From an uncultured Psychrobacter sp. (GTDB lineage: Bacteria; Pseudomonadota; Gammaproteobacteria; Pseudomonadales; Moraxellaceae): a DNA stretch of 64,000 nt. Below, piece by piece: positions 39,776 to 50,404 of the stretch. The stretch spans positions 310,001-374,000 of the forward strand of contig NZ_CANKZC010000002.1 of the NCBI RefSeq assembly GCF_947488565.1, given 5' to 3'. Under the pieces are notes generated by a model that worked only from the letters and a program-made list of their open reading frames with translations, had not been told where the DNA came from and did not search any database. The position numbers and the translations under genes are program-made. Position 1 is the first letter of the stretch. Each line of letters starts with the position of its first letter.

Positions 39776-39851
39776 AGGGGTATAGCCAAGTTGGTAAGGC
39801 ATCAGGTTTTGATCCTGACATCCGTTGGTTCGAGTCCAGCTACCCCTGCCA
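39776..39851 (+). tRNA. tRNA-Gln (TTG), copy 2
   Basis: Identical in sequence to copy 1 over all 76 bases, with a 242-base period. The next six or so downstream bases (T-run) are also shared, so the duplication extends slightly past the gene. Confidence 0.97.
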
Positions 39852-39961
39852 TTTTTTACTGTAAAAGTAGTCTTCAATTATTTTCACCACTCTTTTCTTT
39901 ATTTGGGCAGTTAGACACTGCTTAGTGGTCGCTGCTTGAGTCAATAAATAGGACTTCAGTC

Positions 39962-40909
39962 ATGCCTTATTTGGCAATTTTTACGGGCAATGCCCATCCA
40001 GAACTTGCGAAAACCGTCGCCGACCACCTACACATCCCTCTTGGTAAAGCTGACATCACCCGTTTTTCTGATGGCGAAATTGCTGTGGAAATCAAAGAAC
40101 ACGTACGCGGTAAAGACGTGTTTATTATGCAGCCGACTTGTGCACCGACCAACGATAATTTGATGGAAATCATGATGATGGCGGATGCGCTTCGTCGTTC
40201 TAGTGCTGGCCGTATTACAGCAGTTATGCCGTATTTTGGTTATGCGCGTCAAGACCGTCGTCCTCGTTCTGCTCGCGTACCTATCTCGGCCAAAGTCGTC
40301 GCTGACATGCTAAATATCGTTAGCATTGATCGCGTCATGACGGTGGACCTACACTCAGATCAGATTCAAGGTTTCTTCGACATTCCTGTAGATAACATCT
40401 ACGGCACACCCGTCCTTTTGAACGATTTGCAAAAGCAAGACTACGACAACATCATGGTGGTTTCACCTGACGTTGGCGGTGTGGTTCGTGCGCGCGCAAT
40501 GGCCAAGCAATTAGGTGATACTGATATGGCGATCATCGATAAACGCCGTGCCCGTGCCAACGAGTCACAAGTCATGCATATCATCGGTGATGTTCGTGAT
40601 CGTGACTGCGTTATCGTTGACGATATGGTCGATACGGCAGGTACGCTATGTAAAGCGGCTGAAGCCCTAAAAGAAAACGGCGCCCGTCGTGTATTGGCTT
40701 ATATCACTCACCCTGTCCTATCAGGTAATGCCCTAAAAAATATCAGCGAATCGGCATTGGACGAAGTGGTCGTGACTGACACCATTCCATTGTCTCCTGC
40801 TGCGCAAGCATGTAGCAAAATCCGTCAAGTCTCTATAGCTCCGATGCTGGCTGAAAGCTTACGCCGTATCAATAATGAAGAGTCTATCAGCGCTATGTTT
40901 GACGCTTAG
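39962..40909 (+). CDS. prs: Ribose-phosphate pyrophosphokinase
   Basis: 315 residues, the normal bacterial length. It makes phosphoribosyl pyrophosphate for nucleotide, His, Trp and NAD synthesis. Landmarks are [17 protein letters not shown], the flexible loop [35 protein letters not shown] and the PRPP-binding loop [12 protein letters not shown]. Placed after the tRNA-Gln pair, as usual in the group. Its termination signal is at 40959. The first 40 bases before the ATG contain AGGAC as the ribosome-binding site. Confidence 0.98.
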   Translation: MPYLAIFTGNAHPELAKTVADHLHIPLGKADITRFSDGEIAVEIKEHVRGKDVFIMQPTCAPTNDNLMEIMMMADALRRSSAGRITAVMPYFGYARQDRRPRSARVPISAKVVADMLNIVSIDRVMTVDLHSDQIQGFFDIPVDNIYGTPVLLNDLQKQDYDNIMVVSPDVGGVVRARAMAKQLGDTDMAIIDKRRARANESQVMHIIGDVRDRDCVIVDDMVDTAGTLCKAAEALKENGARRVLAYITHPVLSGNALKNISESALDEVVVTDTIPLSPAAQACSKIRQVSIAPMLAESLRRINNEESISAMFDA

Positions 40910-40958
40910 AGGCTGTAGTTTTTCTTTGAGCTTTGTGATTCTGATTACTTAATGATTG

Positions 40959-40989
40959 GCGCTAAAGATTAACTTTAGCGCTTTTTTTC
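40959..40989 (+). terminator. Terminator of prs
   Basis: A 9-bp stem (GCGCTAAAG / CTTTAGCGC) followed by TTTTTTT. Confidence 0.9.
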
Positions 40990-41093
40990 GCTTTAATGTT
41001 TTTGCTCATGGCCAACCGTCTATCATTTGTCACGTAAGAGCTTCTTAATCTTCATCAAATTATCTAAGCCTTTATTATTGCTGCAAAAACACG

Positions 41094-41099
41094 TATAAT
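41094..41099 (+). promoter_or_regulatory. Likely -10 box of rplY
   Basis: A consensus TATAAT with a G-rich start region just after. A weak TTTATT lies 17 bases upstream as a possible -35. It would give a leader of about 150 bases before rplY. Confidence 0.5.
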
Positions 41100-41180
41100 G
41101 CGCGCCTGTATGCATTATTCGTAAGCTTTAAGCATTTGAGGCTTAGCGGTATGACTCATACTATTTAAGGTATCGATTAT

Positions 41181-41216
41181 CCGGTAGAAGACTGGTCGCA
41201 AGTCTTAGGTTACTGG
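41181..41216 (+). promoter_or_regulatory. Hairpin in the rplY leader, candidate L25 control site
   Basis: CCGGTA (41181) pairs with TACTGG (41211), and inside it AGACT pairs with AGTCT, separated by a purine-rich asymmetric internal loop. L25 binds the loop E region of 5S rRNA, and autogenous control of rplY through its leader is known in E. coli. A mimic role here is inference. Confidence 0.4.
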
Positions 41217-41251
41217 TAGATACTTCACATACACTCTATAGGATTATATCC

Positions 41252-41935
41252 ATGACTATCGATCATTTTGCAATTAATGCGGTTGACCGCTCTGCTGAAC
41301 AACAAGGTAAAGGTGCGAGCCGCCGCCTACGTAAGCAGAACTTAGTACCTGCTATCATTTATGGTGGCGGTGAAGAACCAACAGCTATCTCAATTAAATT
41401 GAATGAGATGGTAAAGTCGCTTGAATACGAAGCCTTCTTTTCACAAATCTTGACGATCACAACTGATAAAGGTGAAGAGCATCAAGTCGTTATTAAAGAC
41501 TTACAGCGTCATCCTGCTAAAGGCTTTCCAATGCATGCTGACTTTCAGCGCATTATCAAAGGCCAGAAGATCAACATGAACGTTCCTGTGCATTTCGCTG
41601 GTCGTGAAGAAGCTCCTGGTACAAAAGCAGGCGGTATCCTATCTACGTTGGTTACTGAAGTTGAAATCGTTTGCCTACCATCACAGCTACCTGAGTACCT
41701 AGAAGTAGATGTATCAGGTATGGAAATCGGCGATCTATTCCGTTTATCAGACATCGACTTACCTGAAGGCGTGATTATCTTTGATCTTGATATGGAAGAT
41801 GCGCACGACCGCACTATCGTTAACATGCAGCCACCAACGGTTGAAGAAGTTGACGAAGATGCTGAGGAAGTTGATGCTGACGAAGTACCAGCTACCGAGC
41901 AAGCTGACAAAGCTGACGACAAAGACGCTGAATAA
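41252..41935 (+). CDS. rplY: 50S ribosomal protein L25 (CTC-type, with C-terminal domain)
   Basis: 227 residues, the long TL5/CTC form. Residues 1-95 are the 5S rRNA-binding domain (GKGASRRLRKQNLVPAIIYG), followed by a beta-barrel domain (VPVHFAGREEAPGTKAGG, SQLPEYLEVDVSGMEIGD). The last 25 residues are Asp/Glu-rich, a usual feature of this type. AGGA lies eight bases before the ATG. It has its own promoter and structured leader, and is followed by two hairpins before pth. Confidence 0.97.
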   Translation: MTIDHFAINAVDRSAEQQGKGASRRLRKQNLVPAIIYGGGEEPTAISIKLNEMVKSLEYEAFFSQILTITTDKGEEHQVVIKDLQRHPAKGFPMHADFQRIIKGQKINMNVPVHFAGREEAPGTKAGGILSTLVTEVEIVCLPSQLPEYLEVDVSGMEIGDLFRLSDIDLPEGVIIFDLDMEDAHDRTIVNMQPPTVEEVDEDAEEVDADEVPATEQADKADDKDAE

Positions 41936-41940
41936 TTGAT

Positions 41941-41974
41941 TATAGGTCAGTAGACACCGCTCTACTGACCTATA
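41941..41974. terminator. Perfect 14-bp stem-loop after rplY
   Basis: TATAGGTCAGTAGA and its exact complement flank a CACCGC loop. It begins five bases after the rplY stop. The T-run is poor, so it may stabilise the mRNA end or act with the next hairpin. Confidence 0.6.
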
Positions 41975-42000
41975 ATAGTAGCGAGTTTGTTGATATAGAA

Positions 42001-42034
42001 ACAGCAGGTGATCATTGTCTCCTGCTGTTTTTGT
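42001..42034 (+). terminator. Terminator between rplY and pth
   Basis: An 8-bp stem (ACAGCAGG / CCTGCTGT) followed by TTTTTGT. It suggests that pth is expressed at least partly from its own promoter. Confidence 0.75.
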
Positions 42035-42170
42035 CAGTACTATTTGAAAAGGCATTTACAAAAATAACTGACAGCGTTATTTATTTAAATAATATTCATT
42101 TTAGGCTATTTACTCTTTGTATTATTTTACTTTGTAGTTAGCTTAACCCTCATTTTAAGCAAGGTATGTT

Positions 42171-42752
42171 ATGGCGATAAAACTCATTGTTGGTCTTGGT
42201 AATCCTGGTGAGCAATATATGTTTACTCGCCATAATGCAGGTTTTTGGTTTGTGCAGCATATCGCTCATCATTTTAATATTGCCTTAAGCCCTGATAAGA
42301 AGTTCCATGGCGTGACCGGACGCGGACAAGTATATGGTCATGATGTGCGCTTGCTACTACCCCTAACTTTTATGAATAAATCAGGGCAGTCAGTCGTGCC
42401 GATGGTCAATTATTACAATATCGCCAATGATGAGCTACTGATCGCTCATGATGAGCTCGACATTGATGCCGGTAGCATCAAGCTAAAAACGGCGGGCGGT
42501 CATGGCGGTCATAATGGCCTGCGTGATATTACCCCGCATATTGGAAACGACTTTCATCGCTTGCGCGTCGGTATTGGGCATCCAGGACATAAGTCTAAAG
42601 TGAGCGGACATGTCCTCTCTAAAGCATCGCCTGATGAACAAATTGCGATCGATAGTGCACTCACGACAGCTTTTGAAGCGCTACCTTTATTATTAGAGGG
42701 CGATATTGAACGCGCGCGTTCGCAAATTAATAGTTTTAAACTACCTGCCTAA
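42171..42752 (+). CDS. pth: Peptidyl-tRNA hydrolase
   Basis: 193 residues. It cleaves peptidyl-tRNA released from stalled ribosomes. The catalytic His is in FTRHNAGFWF (residue about 20), with the conserved Asn and Asp set in FMNKSG, LIAHDELDID and GGHGGHNGLRDI. The neighbourhood rplY-pth is standard in gammaproteobacteria. The ychF gene that often follows is not here; panD follows instead after 184 bases. Confidence 0.97.
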   Translation: MAIKLIVGLGNPGEQYMFTRHNAGFWFVQHIAHHFNIALSPDKKFHGVTGRGQVYGHDVRLLLPLTFMNKSGQSVVPMVNYYNIANDELLIAHDELDIDAGSIKLKTAGGHGGHNGLRDITPHIGNDFHRLRVGIGHPGHKSKVSGHVLSKASPDEQIAIDSALTTAFEALPLLLEGDIERARSQINSFKLPA

Positions 42753-42936
42753 ACGGTATGATACTTTTGGTTCAGACCTTATGACTTTTGCTTAAGTTTG
42801 TCTAAAACTGCTAACGCTATTTTGTGTTTATCAGTAATTAGCCAGCACAAGCTTTGTAAGGTCTTGATTTAACCTTTAATTTTTATGTATCCGTCCCCAT
42901 TAACTGATTACTTTTGTTACGCTAAGGAAGCAATTC

Positions 42937-43317
42937 ATGCTACTTAATATGCTTAAATGCAAATTGCACCGTGCCCGCGTCACGCATGCTGAGCTCCATT
43001 ATGAAGGCTCATGCGGTATCGATGGCGACTTATTAGATCTTGCTGGATTACGCGAGAACGAATCTATCGACATCTATAATGTCACCAATGGTAAGCGCTT
43101 TCGCACCTACGCTATTCGCGCTGAAGCTGGCTCTGGTATTATCTCATTAAATGGTGCCGCCGCTCATATGGCAGACTTAGGTGATATCGTCATTATTTGC
43201 GCTTATGCTCATTTTGATGAAGTTGAAGCCTCGACCTACCAGCCAAAACTGGTTTATTGTAATGAAGATAACACCGTTAAAGACACTGCAAATATTATCC
43301 CTGTGCAAGTGGCTTAA
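42937..43317 (+). CDS. panD: Aspartate 1-decarboxylase proenzyme
   Basis: 126 residues. It makes beta-alanine from aspartate for pantothenate. The chain self-cleaves between Gly24 and Ser25 (YEGSCGID), turning Ser25 into the pyruvoyl cofactor. Lys9, the catalytic Tyr in [14 protein letters not shown] and the [14 protein letters not shown] segment are present. AAGGA lies nine bases before the ATG. The other pan genes are not adjacent. Confidence 0.97.
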   Translation: MLLNMLKCKLHRARVTHAELHYEGSCGIDGDLLDLAGLRENESIDIYNVTNGKRFRTYAIRAEAGSGIISLNGAAAHMADLGDIVIICAYAHFDEVEASTYQPKLVYCNEDNTVKDTANIIPVQVA

Positions 43318-43399
43318 TAGTTCCGATAAAAAGTCAAAAGCGCCCATATTTATAGTTAGCCTGCATTAAACTTTGCAAAACTATTTATTCCGATACAAA

Positions 43400-43432
43400 A
43401 GCTGAATCCACATTGTGGTTCGGCTTTTTTTA
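43400..43432 (+). terminator. Terminator of panD
   Basis: An imperfect stem (AAGCTGAATCCA / TGGTTCGGCTT) with loop CATTG, followed by a run of seven T. Confidence 0.75.
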
Positions 43433-43478
43433 TATCAATCCAGATTTAATAATTCATCATTTTTGAAGGAAAGTACCC

Positions 43479-44519
43479 ATGTGGTTGGCAGGTGTTGCAA
43501 TACTGATTGGTTTGGCCATTCTGGTTTGGAGTGCTGATGTATTCATTGATGGCGCAACCGCATTAGCAAAGACGTTAGGTGTACCTAGTTTTCTGATTGG
43601 GGTGTTGATCTTAGGATTGGGTACCTCCGCACCTGAGATGGTGGTATCGATATTAGCAGCGCTAGATGGTAGTCCTGAGCTTGCCTTAGGCAATGCTTAC
43701 GGCTCAAATATCATCAACATTGCGTTAGTTTTAGGGGCGACCGTTCTCATCAGCCCCATTGTGATTCATAAAGGTATCGTAGCACGTGACTTACCTATGC
43801 TATTACTCATTACTGCTCTGTCAGCATGGCAATTGCGTGATGGCGTACTAAGCTTGAACGATGGTATCTCGTTATTAGTTTTGTTAGTTATCGTCTTAAG
43901 CATCCAAATCGTACTGAGCCTACGTGAGGGCAGATCAAAGCCGAAAAACGATGTCATCGAAGACAGCGATACAGTAAAAATTGTTCCGGTAACAAACAAT
44001 ACGATAGAAAGCTTAGGGGTAAAAAGTACTGATTCAGGTTATATAGAACCAAGTTTGGCACGGGGTTTGGGCAGCTTGTTTGTGGGTATGCTGATGCTGG
44101 TCTTAAGCTCACGAGCGATTGTTTGGGGTGCAGTTGAGATGGCGGCATTTTGGGGATTAAGCGAGTTGATTATTGGTCTGACCATCGTCGCTGTTGGCAC
44201 GTCTCTACCAGAGTTGGTGGCAAGCCTCGCTGCAGCGCGTCATGGTGAGCATGATATGGCACTTGGTAATATCATTGGCTCCAATATCTTTAATACGTTA
44301 GGAGTAGTCGGGCTAGCGGCTGTTATCGCACCAATTACAACCAACCCAATAATTTTATCTCATGATGTATTGGTAATGGCACTGATTACCTCTCTACTCT
44401 TTATAATGTGTGCATTTGCTTTTATATCTAATCGAAAATTTGGTCGTACCTCTGGCCTTACAATGATACTACTGTTTATTGGCTATACGGTATGGCTGGT
44501 TCAAACGGCCATTGTATAA
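43479..44519 (+). CDS. Sodium/calcium exchanger family antiporter (YrbG-like)
   Basis: 346 residues with about ten transmembrane helices in two inverted repeats. The alpha-1 motif GLGTSAPEMVVS and the alpha-2 motif AVGTSLPELVAS give the ion-binding Glu of each half; GNAYGSNIINIALVLG and GNIIGSNIFNTLGVVG complete them. It exchanges calcium or a similar cation for sodium or protons at the inner membrane. The charged loop at residues 145-185 between the halves is long and probably cytoplasmic. AAGGA is eight to nine bases before the ATG. Confidence 0.93.
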   Translation: MWLAGVAILIGLAILVWSADVFIDGATALAKTLGVPSFLIGVLILGLGTSAPEMVVSILAALDGSPELALGNAYGSNIINIALVLGATVLISPIVIHKGIVARDLPMLLLITALSAWQLRDGVLSLNDGISLLVLLVIVLSIQIVLSLREGRSKPKNDVIEDSDTVKIVPVTNNTIESLGVKSTDSGYIEPSLARGLGSLFVGMLMLVLSSRAIVWGAVEMAAFWGLSELIIGLTIVAVGTSLPELVASLAAARHGEHDMALGNIIGSNIFNTLGVVGLAAVIAPITTNPIILSHDVLVMALITSLLFIMCAFAFISNRKFGRTSGLTMILLFIGYTVWLVQTAIV

Positions 44520-44520
44520 A

Positions 44521-44554
44521 AGGCATCAGCATCATCGATGGGCTAATGATGCTG
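44521..44554. terminator. Terminator between convergent antiporter and RDD genes
   Basis: A stem of about 13 bp (GCATCAGCATCAT / ATGATGCTGATGT) followed by TTTTG on the plus strand. Confidence 0.7.
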
Positions 44555-44565
44555 ATGTCTTTTGA

Positions 44566-45222
44566 TTATTTGTTATGTTTGCGGTTTTTAAAGCCGCGCC
44601 ATAGACCTTCATGCGCTACTTTTGGCATCTTTAGGGTAATGGTGTTTGATAGCATGTCTTGCACTGCTAGGCCCCGACGATTAAACAAGCAAAATACGTA
44701 GTTAAAGACCAAACCCAAAAAGGCACTGGTCAGCAGGACGGCACGCGAGCCTCCTATCAGACTGCCAATGATACCGAAAATTAACGGCATTAATGCCGCT
44801 GCTAGAATTCGCTTGAATGACTGCCCCCATGTTAGCAAATGCCCAGCATTATTGACCGTTTTTAATCGCCATGTTTGCATGCCCAGTGTTTGACCACCAC
44901 GTCGCCAAAACACGCCATAGAAGGCTACTAGCGTCAGTATAAAAGAAGGTGTCATAACGACGTTCTGATACCATCTGGGTAGCGACTGCGCCTCTTCAGA
45001 CTGCGTCCCTGTCTCCATGGTCAATAGCGTACCAATCACCGTCAGCATCGTCCCCACCAAAAACAATAATGCCAAAATCAACATCCCATCATATAAGATA
45101 GCAACGACACGGGTCGTCGGTTTGGCGATAGTAGGCTCTTCAATATGAGGGACGGGCTGTTGAGAGGTGTTCTTTTTTGGAGACTTTGACTTAAGGATAG
45201 TCTTCGGTGTACTTTTTGACAT
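44566..45222 (-). CDS. RDD family membrane protein
   Basis: 218 residues. A basic, Lys/Thr-rich N-terminal tail of 35 residues precedes the RDD domain, which here has three to four hydrophobic helices; TRVVAILYDGMLILAL holds the conserved Arg and Asp, and GQTLGMQTWRLKTVNNAG is the second landmark. RDD proteins have been linked to ion or sodium/proton exchange and to unknown roles. It stands alone between tRNA genes and the antiporter. Confidence 0.87.
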   Translation of the reverse strand: MSKSTPKTILKSKSPKKNTSQQPVPHIEEPTIAKPTTRVVAILYDGMLILALLFLVGTMLTVIGTLLTMETGTQSEEAQSLPRWYQNVVMTPSFILTLVAFYGVFWRRGGQTLGMQTWRLKTVNNAGHLLTWGQSFKRILAAALMPLIFGIIGSLIGGSRAVLLTSAFLGLVFNYVFCLFNRRGLAVQDMLSNTITLKMPKVAHEGLWRGFKNRKHNK

Positions 45223-45410
45223 GATACAAGCTCATAGCAAGCGAAAATAATGACACTATTGTACCGTAATTTGGGTGCTTATCGTACACTTATACCAAGC
45301 CCTAGAAGTATACATATTATAAAAACGATGATGCGTCGAAAACGTGTTGTAATATTTAAAACTTGAAGTTTATAAAGATAAGACCAACGACCTTTATTAC
45401 AAAAACAGCA

Positions 45411-45450
45411 GACATAAAAAAATCGCCAAATTGTCATAAGACAGGCGATT
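45411..45450 (-). terminator. Terminator after tRNA-Arg
   Basis: On the minus strand AATCGCC and GGCGATT form a stem followed by TTTTTTATG, about 48 bases downstream of the tRNA 3' end. Confidence 0.7.
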
Positions 45451-45497
45451 GATTTAGTTTTTAGCTCGAAGTTTAATAAGACAAGCTATTATGCAAA

Positions 45498-45574
45498 TGG
45501 TGCGCCTGGAGAGATTCGAACTCCCGACCCCTTAGTTCGTAGCCAAGTGCTCTATCCAACTGAGCTACAGGCGC
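45498..45574 (-). tRNA. tRNA-Arg (ACG)
   Basis: 77 bases with encoded CCA. The acceptor GCGCCTG pairs with CAGGCGC and the anticodon loop CTACGAA gives ACG, read as ICG after deamination by TadA. Confidence 0.96.
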
Positions 45575-45757
45575 GTATTTTGCACATCATTCACTGTATC
45601 TTAACGAACATTTACAGTAAATTAGGTTGGCTATTATATAGATAATCCAGCTGATGTCAATATTTTTTATTCATTAAAATAAAGTTTTTTCTATTCTAAT
45701 TACAAATATATCTGACATCGACTTACTGCATTACAATCTAACAATAAACCGAATAAA

Positions 45758-45847
45758 TGGCGGTGAAGGAGGGATTCGAACCCTCGATACGCTTACACGT
45801 ATGGTTCCTTAGCAGGGAACTGGTTTCAGCCACTCACCCACTTCACC
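45758..45847 (-). tRNA. tRNA-Ser (GCT)
   Basis: 90 bases with a long variable arm (CATACGTGTAAGCGTATCG region), acceptor GGTGAAG / CTTCACC, discriminator G and encoded CCA. The anticodon is GCT. It probably shares a transcript with tRNA-Arg, 183 bases downstream. Confidence 0.96.
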
Positions 45848-45848
45848 G

Positions 45849-47003
<1,155 letters not shown>

Positions 47004-47054
47004 GGCTGCGGTAGAACCAAGTTTATAAAACAGCTTTAGATAAAGATATAAATA

Positions 47055-47087
47055 AAAAAGACGCCCTATAATAAGAGCGTCTTTTTT
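47055..47087 (+). terminator. Terminator of thiD
   Basis: AAAAGACGC pairs with GCGTCTTTT around a CCTATAATAAGA loop and is followed by a T run. It can also act on the convergent yggT transcript. Confidence 0.85.
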
Positions 47088-47162
47088 GTGTTAGGCAGTT
47101 TTTAGAATATGTCGATAAGTGTACTTGATGATTAATACGTAATAATCAATACGTAATAGAGT

Positions 47163-47732
47163 TTAGCCCAACATCGGCATAAAGCTTGAGGCCAAACCGC
47201 CGATAAACATCTCAAGTAGAAGAAAGGCAATAAAGGCAACCATCGGTGATAAATCAAGCATGCCTAGATTTGGTGTAATGCGGCGAAACGGCGCTAAGAT
47301 AGGCTCAGCTAAATTGATAATGATACCAATGATCGGGTGCTCAGATCGGGTAAATACCACAATCCAGCTTACGATAATAGAACCAATGACCAAATAGCGA
47401 CACATACGCAAAAAGTCTAAAATCAAACTAGTGGTACCAGCAAAAAACAGCGGCGCAGGTGCAATACCTTTATGCATCAGCGCCGCTTTGCCAGAGATAT
47501 CAACGAGACGGATTAAAAACATCAATACAATGGCCGCAATACTGATACGCCCTTGCGCAACTGTCGGAAAAATACGCCCAAACGTATCTACAATGCGTGT
47601 GGCCTTATAAGCAGGCGCAATCATAGGGTTTCTCTCATCCATTCCAGCAAACTGCAGCATAAAACGGATAAATACTAGCATCATAGCGAAGGTAGTCACT
47701 AAGTCAAAAATTTGCAACAACGTGTTGTTCAT
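47163..47732 (-). CDS. YggT family membrane protein
   Basis: 189 residues with two YGGT repeats, each giving a pair of membrane helices: LVTTFAMMLVFIRFMLQF near the start and YLVIGSIIVSWIVVF near residue 115, followed by ILAPFRRITPNLGMLDLSP. The family is linked to osmotic tolerance and cell-envelope or division-related functions. It lies 85 bases downstream of proC on the same strand, the usual order proC-yggT. Confidence 0.93.
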   Translation of the reverse strand: MNNTLLQIFDLVTTFAMMLVFIRFMLQFAGMDERNPMIAPAYKATRIVDTFGRIFPTVAQGRISIAAIVLMFLIRLVDISGKAALMHKGIAPAPLFFAGTTSLILDFLRMCRYLVIGSIIVSWIVVFTRSEHPIIGIIINLAEPILAPFRRITPNLGMLDLSPMVAFIAFLLLEMFIGGLASSFMPMLG

Positions 47733-47817
47733 AAAACGCTACTCAATGTGCCACGAATAAATATTTTTAAGATGGTGGCTTATTTGTATTAAAGGAGAAT
47801 TTTACTGGGCTAAATTC

Positions 47818-48648
47818 TTATTTATTTTCTGTACTAAGCGCTTGACTACGGTCGTAACAAGCTTGCATGGCCTCGCCGATTTGACGACCAATCTCATTAC
47901 TTTGCATAGATTCGATAGCGGCTTGTGTGGTGCCATTCGGTGACATGACTTTACGGCGTAGCTCACTTGGACTATCATCACTCTCAATAGTCATTTTAGC
48001 TGCACCTAGTACCGTCTGCATAGCCAGAGCTGAGGCTTGCTCTTTGTCCAGACCGAGCGCCACGGCGCCATCAATCATTGATTCAATAAAATAAAACACA
48101 TAGGCTGGTGCAGAACCAGAAACGGCCGTTACAGCATGCATATGTGTCTCATCATCTACCCACATAGCCAGACCTGACGCTTCCATCACCGCCGTTGCCA
48201 ACTGCTTTTGCGCCTCATCAAGGTCAGCGGAAGCATACAGCCCAGTTGCCCCCATCTGTATTTTAGAGGGCGTATTGGGCATGGCACGTACGACATTAGG
48301 GTAGCCACCAAGCATACTAGAGAGGTCATCAGTCGATAACCCAGCTGCCACTGATATCACTAACTGGTTGTCTAAAGCATCAGCAAAAGCGCTGACAACT
48401 TTATTCATGACTTGAGGTTTTACCGCTAAGACGATGACGTCAGCATCAATGATCGCAGCCTTTGGGTCTACACTTGCATCAACCGTATTCATCTTTTGAT
48501 CTTCAAACTGCTGACGTGTCTCAGCGCTAGGTGCTGATACGGTGATTAGCTCAGGTTTGACACCGCGGGCCATAAGCCCACTTATCAAAGCTTGCGCCAT
48601 GTTTCCGCCACCGATAAAGCTGATTTTTTTATTGTCGAGTACTGACAT
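47818..48648 (-). CDS. proC: Pyrroline-5-carboxylate reductase
   Basis: 276 residues. It reduces pyrroline-5-carboxylate to proline with NAD(P)H. The Rossmann motif KISFIGGGNMAQALISGL starts near residue 8. VLAVKPQVM, VVRAMPNTPS and the C-terminal AVSGSAPAYVF and VMSPNGTTQAAIE signature are complete. AGGAA lies seven bases before the ATG. The ggs-type gene yggS often found upstream is absent here. Confidence 0.96.
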   Translation of the reverse strand: MSVLDNKKISFIGGGNMAQALISGLMARGVKPELITVSAPSAETRQQFEDQKMNTVDASVDPKAAIIDADVIVLAVKPQVMNKVVSAFADALDNQLVISVAAGLSTDDLSSMLGGYPNVVRAMPNTPSKIQMGATGLYASADLDEAQKQLATAVMEASGLAMWVDDETHMHAVTAVSGSAPAYVFYFIESMIDGAVALGLDKEQASALAMQTVLGAAKMTIESDDSPSELRRKVMSPNGTTQAAIESMQSNEIGRQIGEAMQACYDRSQALSTENK

Positions 48649-48820
48649 TATTATTCCTCACTAACAAAACGCAAAGTATTCAAAGGTATAGTTTTCAAAC
48701 GTATATCATGACATCTAAAATGACACTTAGTCTACCATACTGCTACGAGCATTAAAGAAATTTATCTATAGTCCAATCACCTCAAAAACCGATTAACGTA
48801 ACGATTTTATTGCATACTGG

Positions 48821-50374
48821 CTATATGCTTAAGATATTTTTGATAGCACTAGCTAAGAAACCACTGTCATTTATAGCGTTTGCTAACGATTTATCAGTCC
48901 CTAGTACCCAACTTTCAAATGGCGATACTAGCAGTAATGGTAACGCTTCCTCTTTTTGAGCGGACGCAATACTAATGACCACTAAGCTATCCCGCAGCCA
49001 GACAGGCACGCCCAGTGTTTGATAGAGTTTTTTGCTCGCTTGCGGTCGAGTGGCGAGAGTGGTTTGGACGCGCTGCTGCCGTCCTAATGGTGTACACTTC
49101 AGCACCATACCCTCTTTATCGTGATTAAGCTTATCACTGCCACTGAATGTATCATTTATAAATTGTATCAAGGTGTTGAGCGTAATTTCTAACTGCCAAT
49201 CAATACCTTTGCCTGTGCGTAATGTCAGCATCATTGTAGGCTGTTGAGCCAAATTTGAACAAGGTAACATTTGGGTGTGTGTAATACATGGTAGCGCTAG
49301 CCAGGCAAGCCAAGTACTGCTAAGACGATATAACTGTTGACGATAACGGCGGATGCTGTATTTTTGGGTGCGTCCGTGCCAGTCTAATTGGGTTTGATGG
49401 TTGTGATCATTGCGCTCAGTTAAGCTTAAGACATCATCGACAAGCTGCTTAGAGGGTGGCAGTGGCTCATCTTGTGTGAGCCAAGTATGTATGAGTTGGC
49501 GTTGACGATAGATAGGCAATGAGTGCAGTTTGTCGATATTTAGCACATGTTGCGCTGGCGGGTAATTCAACGGCACAATAGCGGTCTGCTGCAAGTCTTG
49601 TACGGCTTGATCGCTCACGATAGCCTGAGCATCTGCGAGTAGCTGCGCACTGCGAGCAATATTAGTGATTGCACTGGAGTTATAAGCTGTCAGCGCTGGA
49701 AGCACTTCAAGACGTAGACCACTCCGCACATTATCGCCGCTGTCGTTGGTAGGGTCATCGATATACGGCAGCTCTAACTGCTGAGCATAGTGACTGATGG
49801 TAGAGCGGCGTACCGATAACCAAGGCCGCCACAGTATGTTGCGTTGTGCGCTTTGTGACTGCTCTCGCCACGCCTGCATACCTGACAAGCCATTCACCCC
49901 CGCCCCTTGAATCAAGCGCATGAGCACCGTCTCAGCTTGATCATCAGCATGATGGCCCAAGAGTAGCACATCATCTTGATTAATATGGGCGCGCATCACA
50001 TGATAACGTGCCAGCCGCGCTGCTTGCTCATCATGACCGTCTACTTTTGCCATTAATACCTGACACGGTAGCTGCTGAATGTGTGCCCAGCTAGCGACAT
50101 GCGCTGCCCAATAATGGCTGTCTGCTTGCAGTCCGTGATTGACGTGCAACAATTGCGGCAAAAACGGCAATTTACCCTGTCGATATAACTGTACACACAG
50201 CGCGGCCAATGCCAACGAGTCTCGCCCACCACTACAAGCCAGCCAAATACGTCGGCCATGTAATTGACCACCATATTCAGCCACGCTAACCAATAACGCC
50301 TCTGCCAGATTAACATCGATCGGTAATTGGTCTACTGGCTTAATAGGATACTGTAAAATGGCGCTACTAGTCAT
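48821..50374 (-). CDS. tilS: tRNA(Ile)-lysidine synthetase
   Basis: About 517 residues from the ATG at 50374; the upstream TTG lies inside the accA terminator and is unlikely. It attaches lysine to C34 of tRNA-Ile(CAU) so that it reads AUA. The N-type PP-loop is IWLACSGGRDSLALAAL near residue 45, with LLHVNHGLQADSHYW and LGHHADDQAETVLMRLIQGAGVNGLSGM after it. The C-terminal half (TilS linker and C-terminal domain, LYQTLGVPVWLRDSLVV) is longer than in E. coli. It follows accA, as in many gammaproteobacteria. Confidence 0.96.
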   Translation of the reverse strand: MTSSAILQYPIKPVDQLPIDVNLAEALLVSVAEYGGQLHGRRIWLACSGGRDSLALAALCVQLYRQGKLPFLPQLLHVNHGLQADSHYWAAHVASWAHIQQLPCQVLMAKVDGHDEQAARLARYHVMRAHINQDDVLLLGHHADDQAETVLMRLIQGAGVNGLSGMQAWREQSQSAQRNILWRPWLSVRRSTISHYAQQLELPYIDDPTNDSGDNVRSGLRLEVLPALTAYNSSAITNIARSAQLLADAQAIVSDQAVQDLQQTAIVPLNYPPAQHVLNIDKLHSLPIYRQRQLIHTWLTQDEPLPPSKQLVDDVLSLTERNDHNHQTQLDWHGRTQKYSIRRYRQQLYRLSSTWLAWLALPCITHTQMLPCSNLAQQPTMMLTLRTGKGIDWQLEITLNTLIQFINDTFSGSDKLNHDKEGMVLKCTPLGRQQRVQTTLATRPQASKKLYQTLGVPVWLRDSLVVISIASAQKEEALPLLLVSPFESWVLGTDKSLANAINDSGFLASAIKNILSI

Positions 50375-50404
50375 AATCAATCTTATATGAGTAAAGTTAA
50401 AAAC

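Noticed and set aside
39534..39851. Integration (att) site formed by the two tRNA-Gln copies
   Set aside because: The copies are full genes and the 166-base spacer holds no integrase or other gene.
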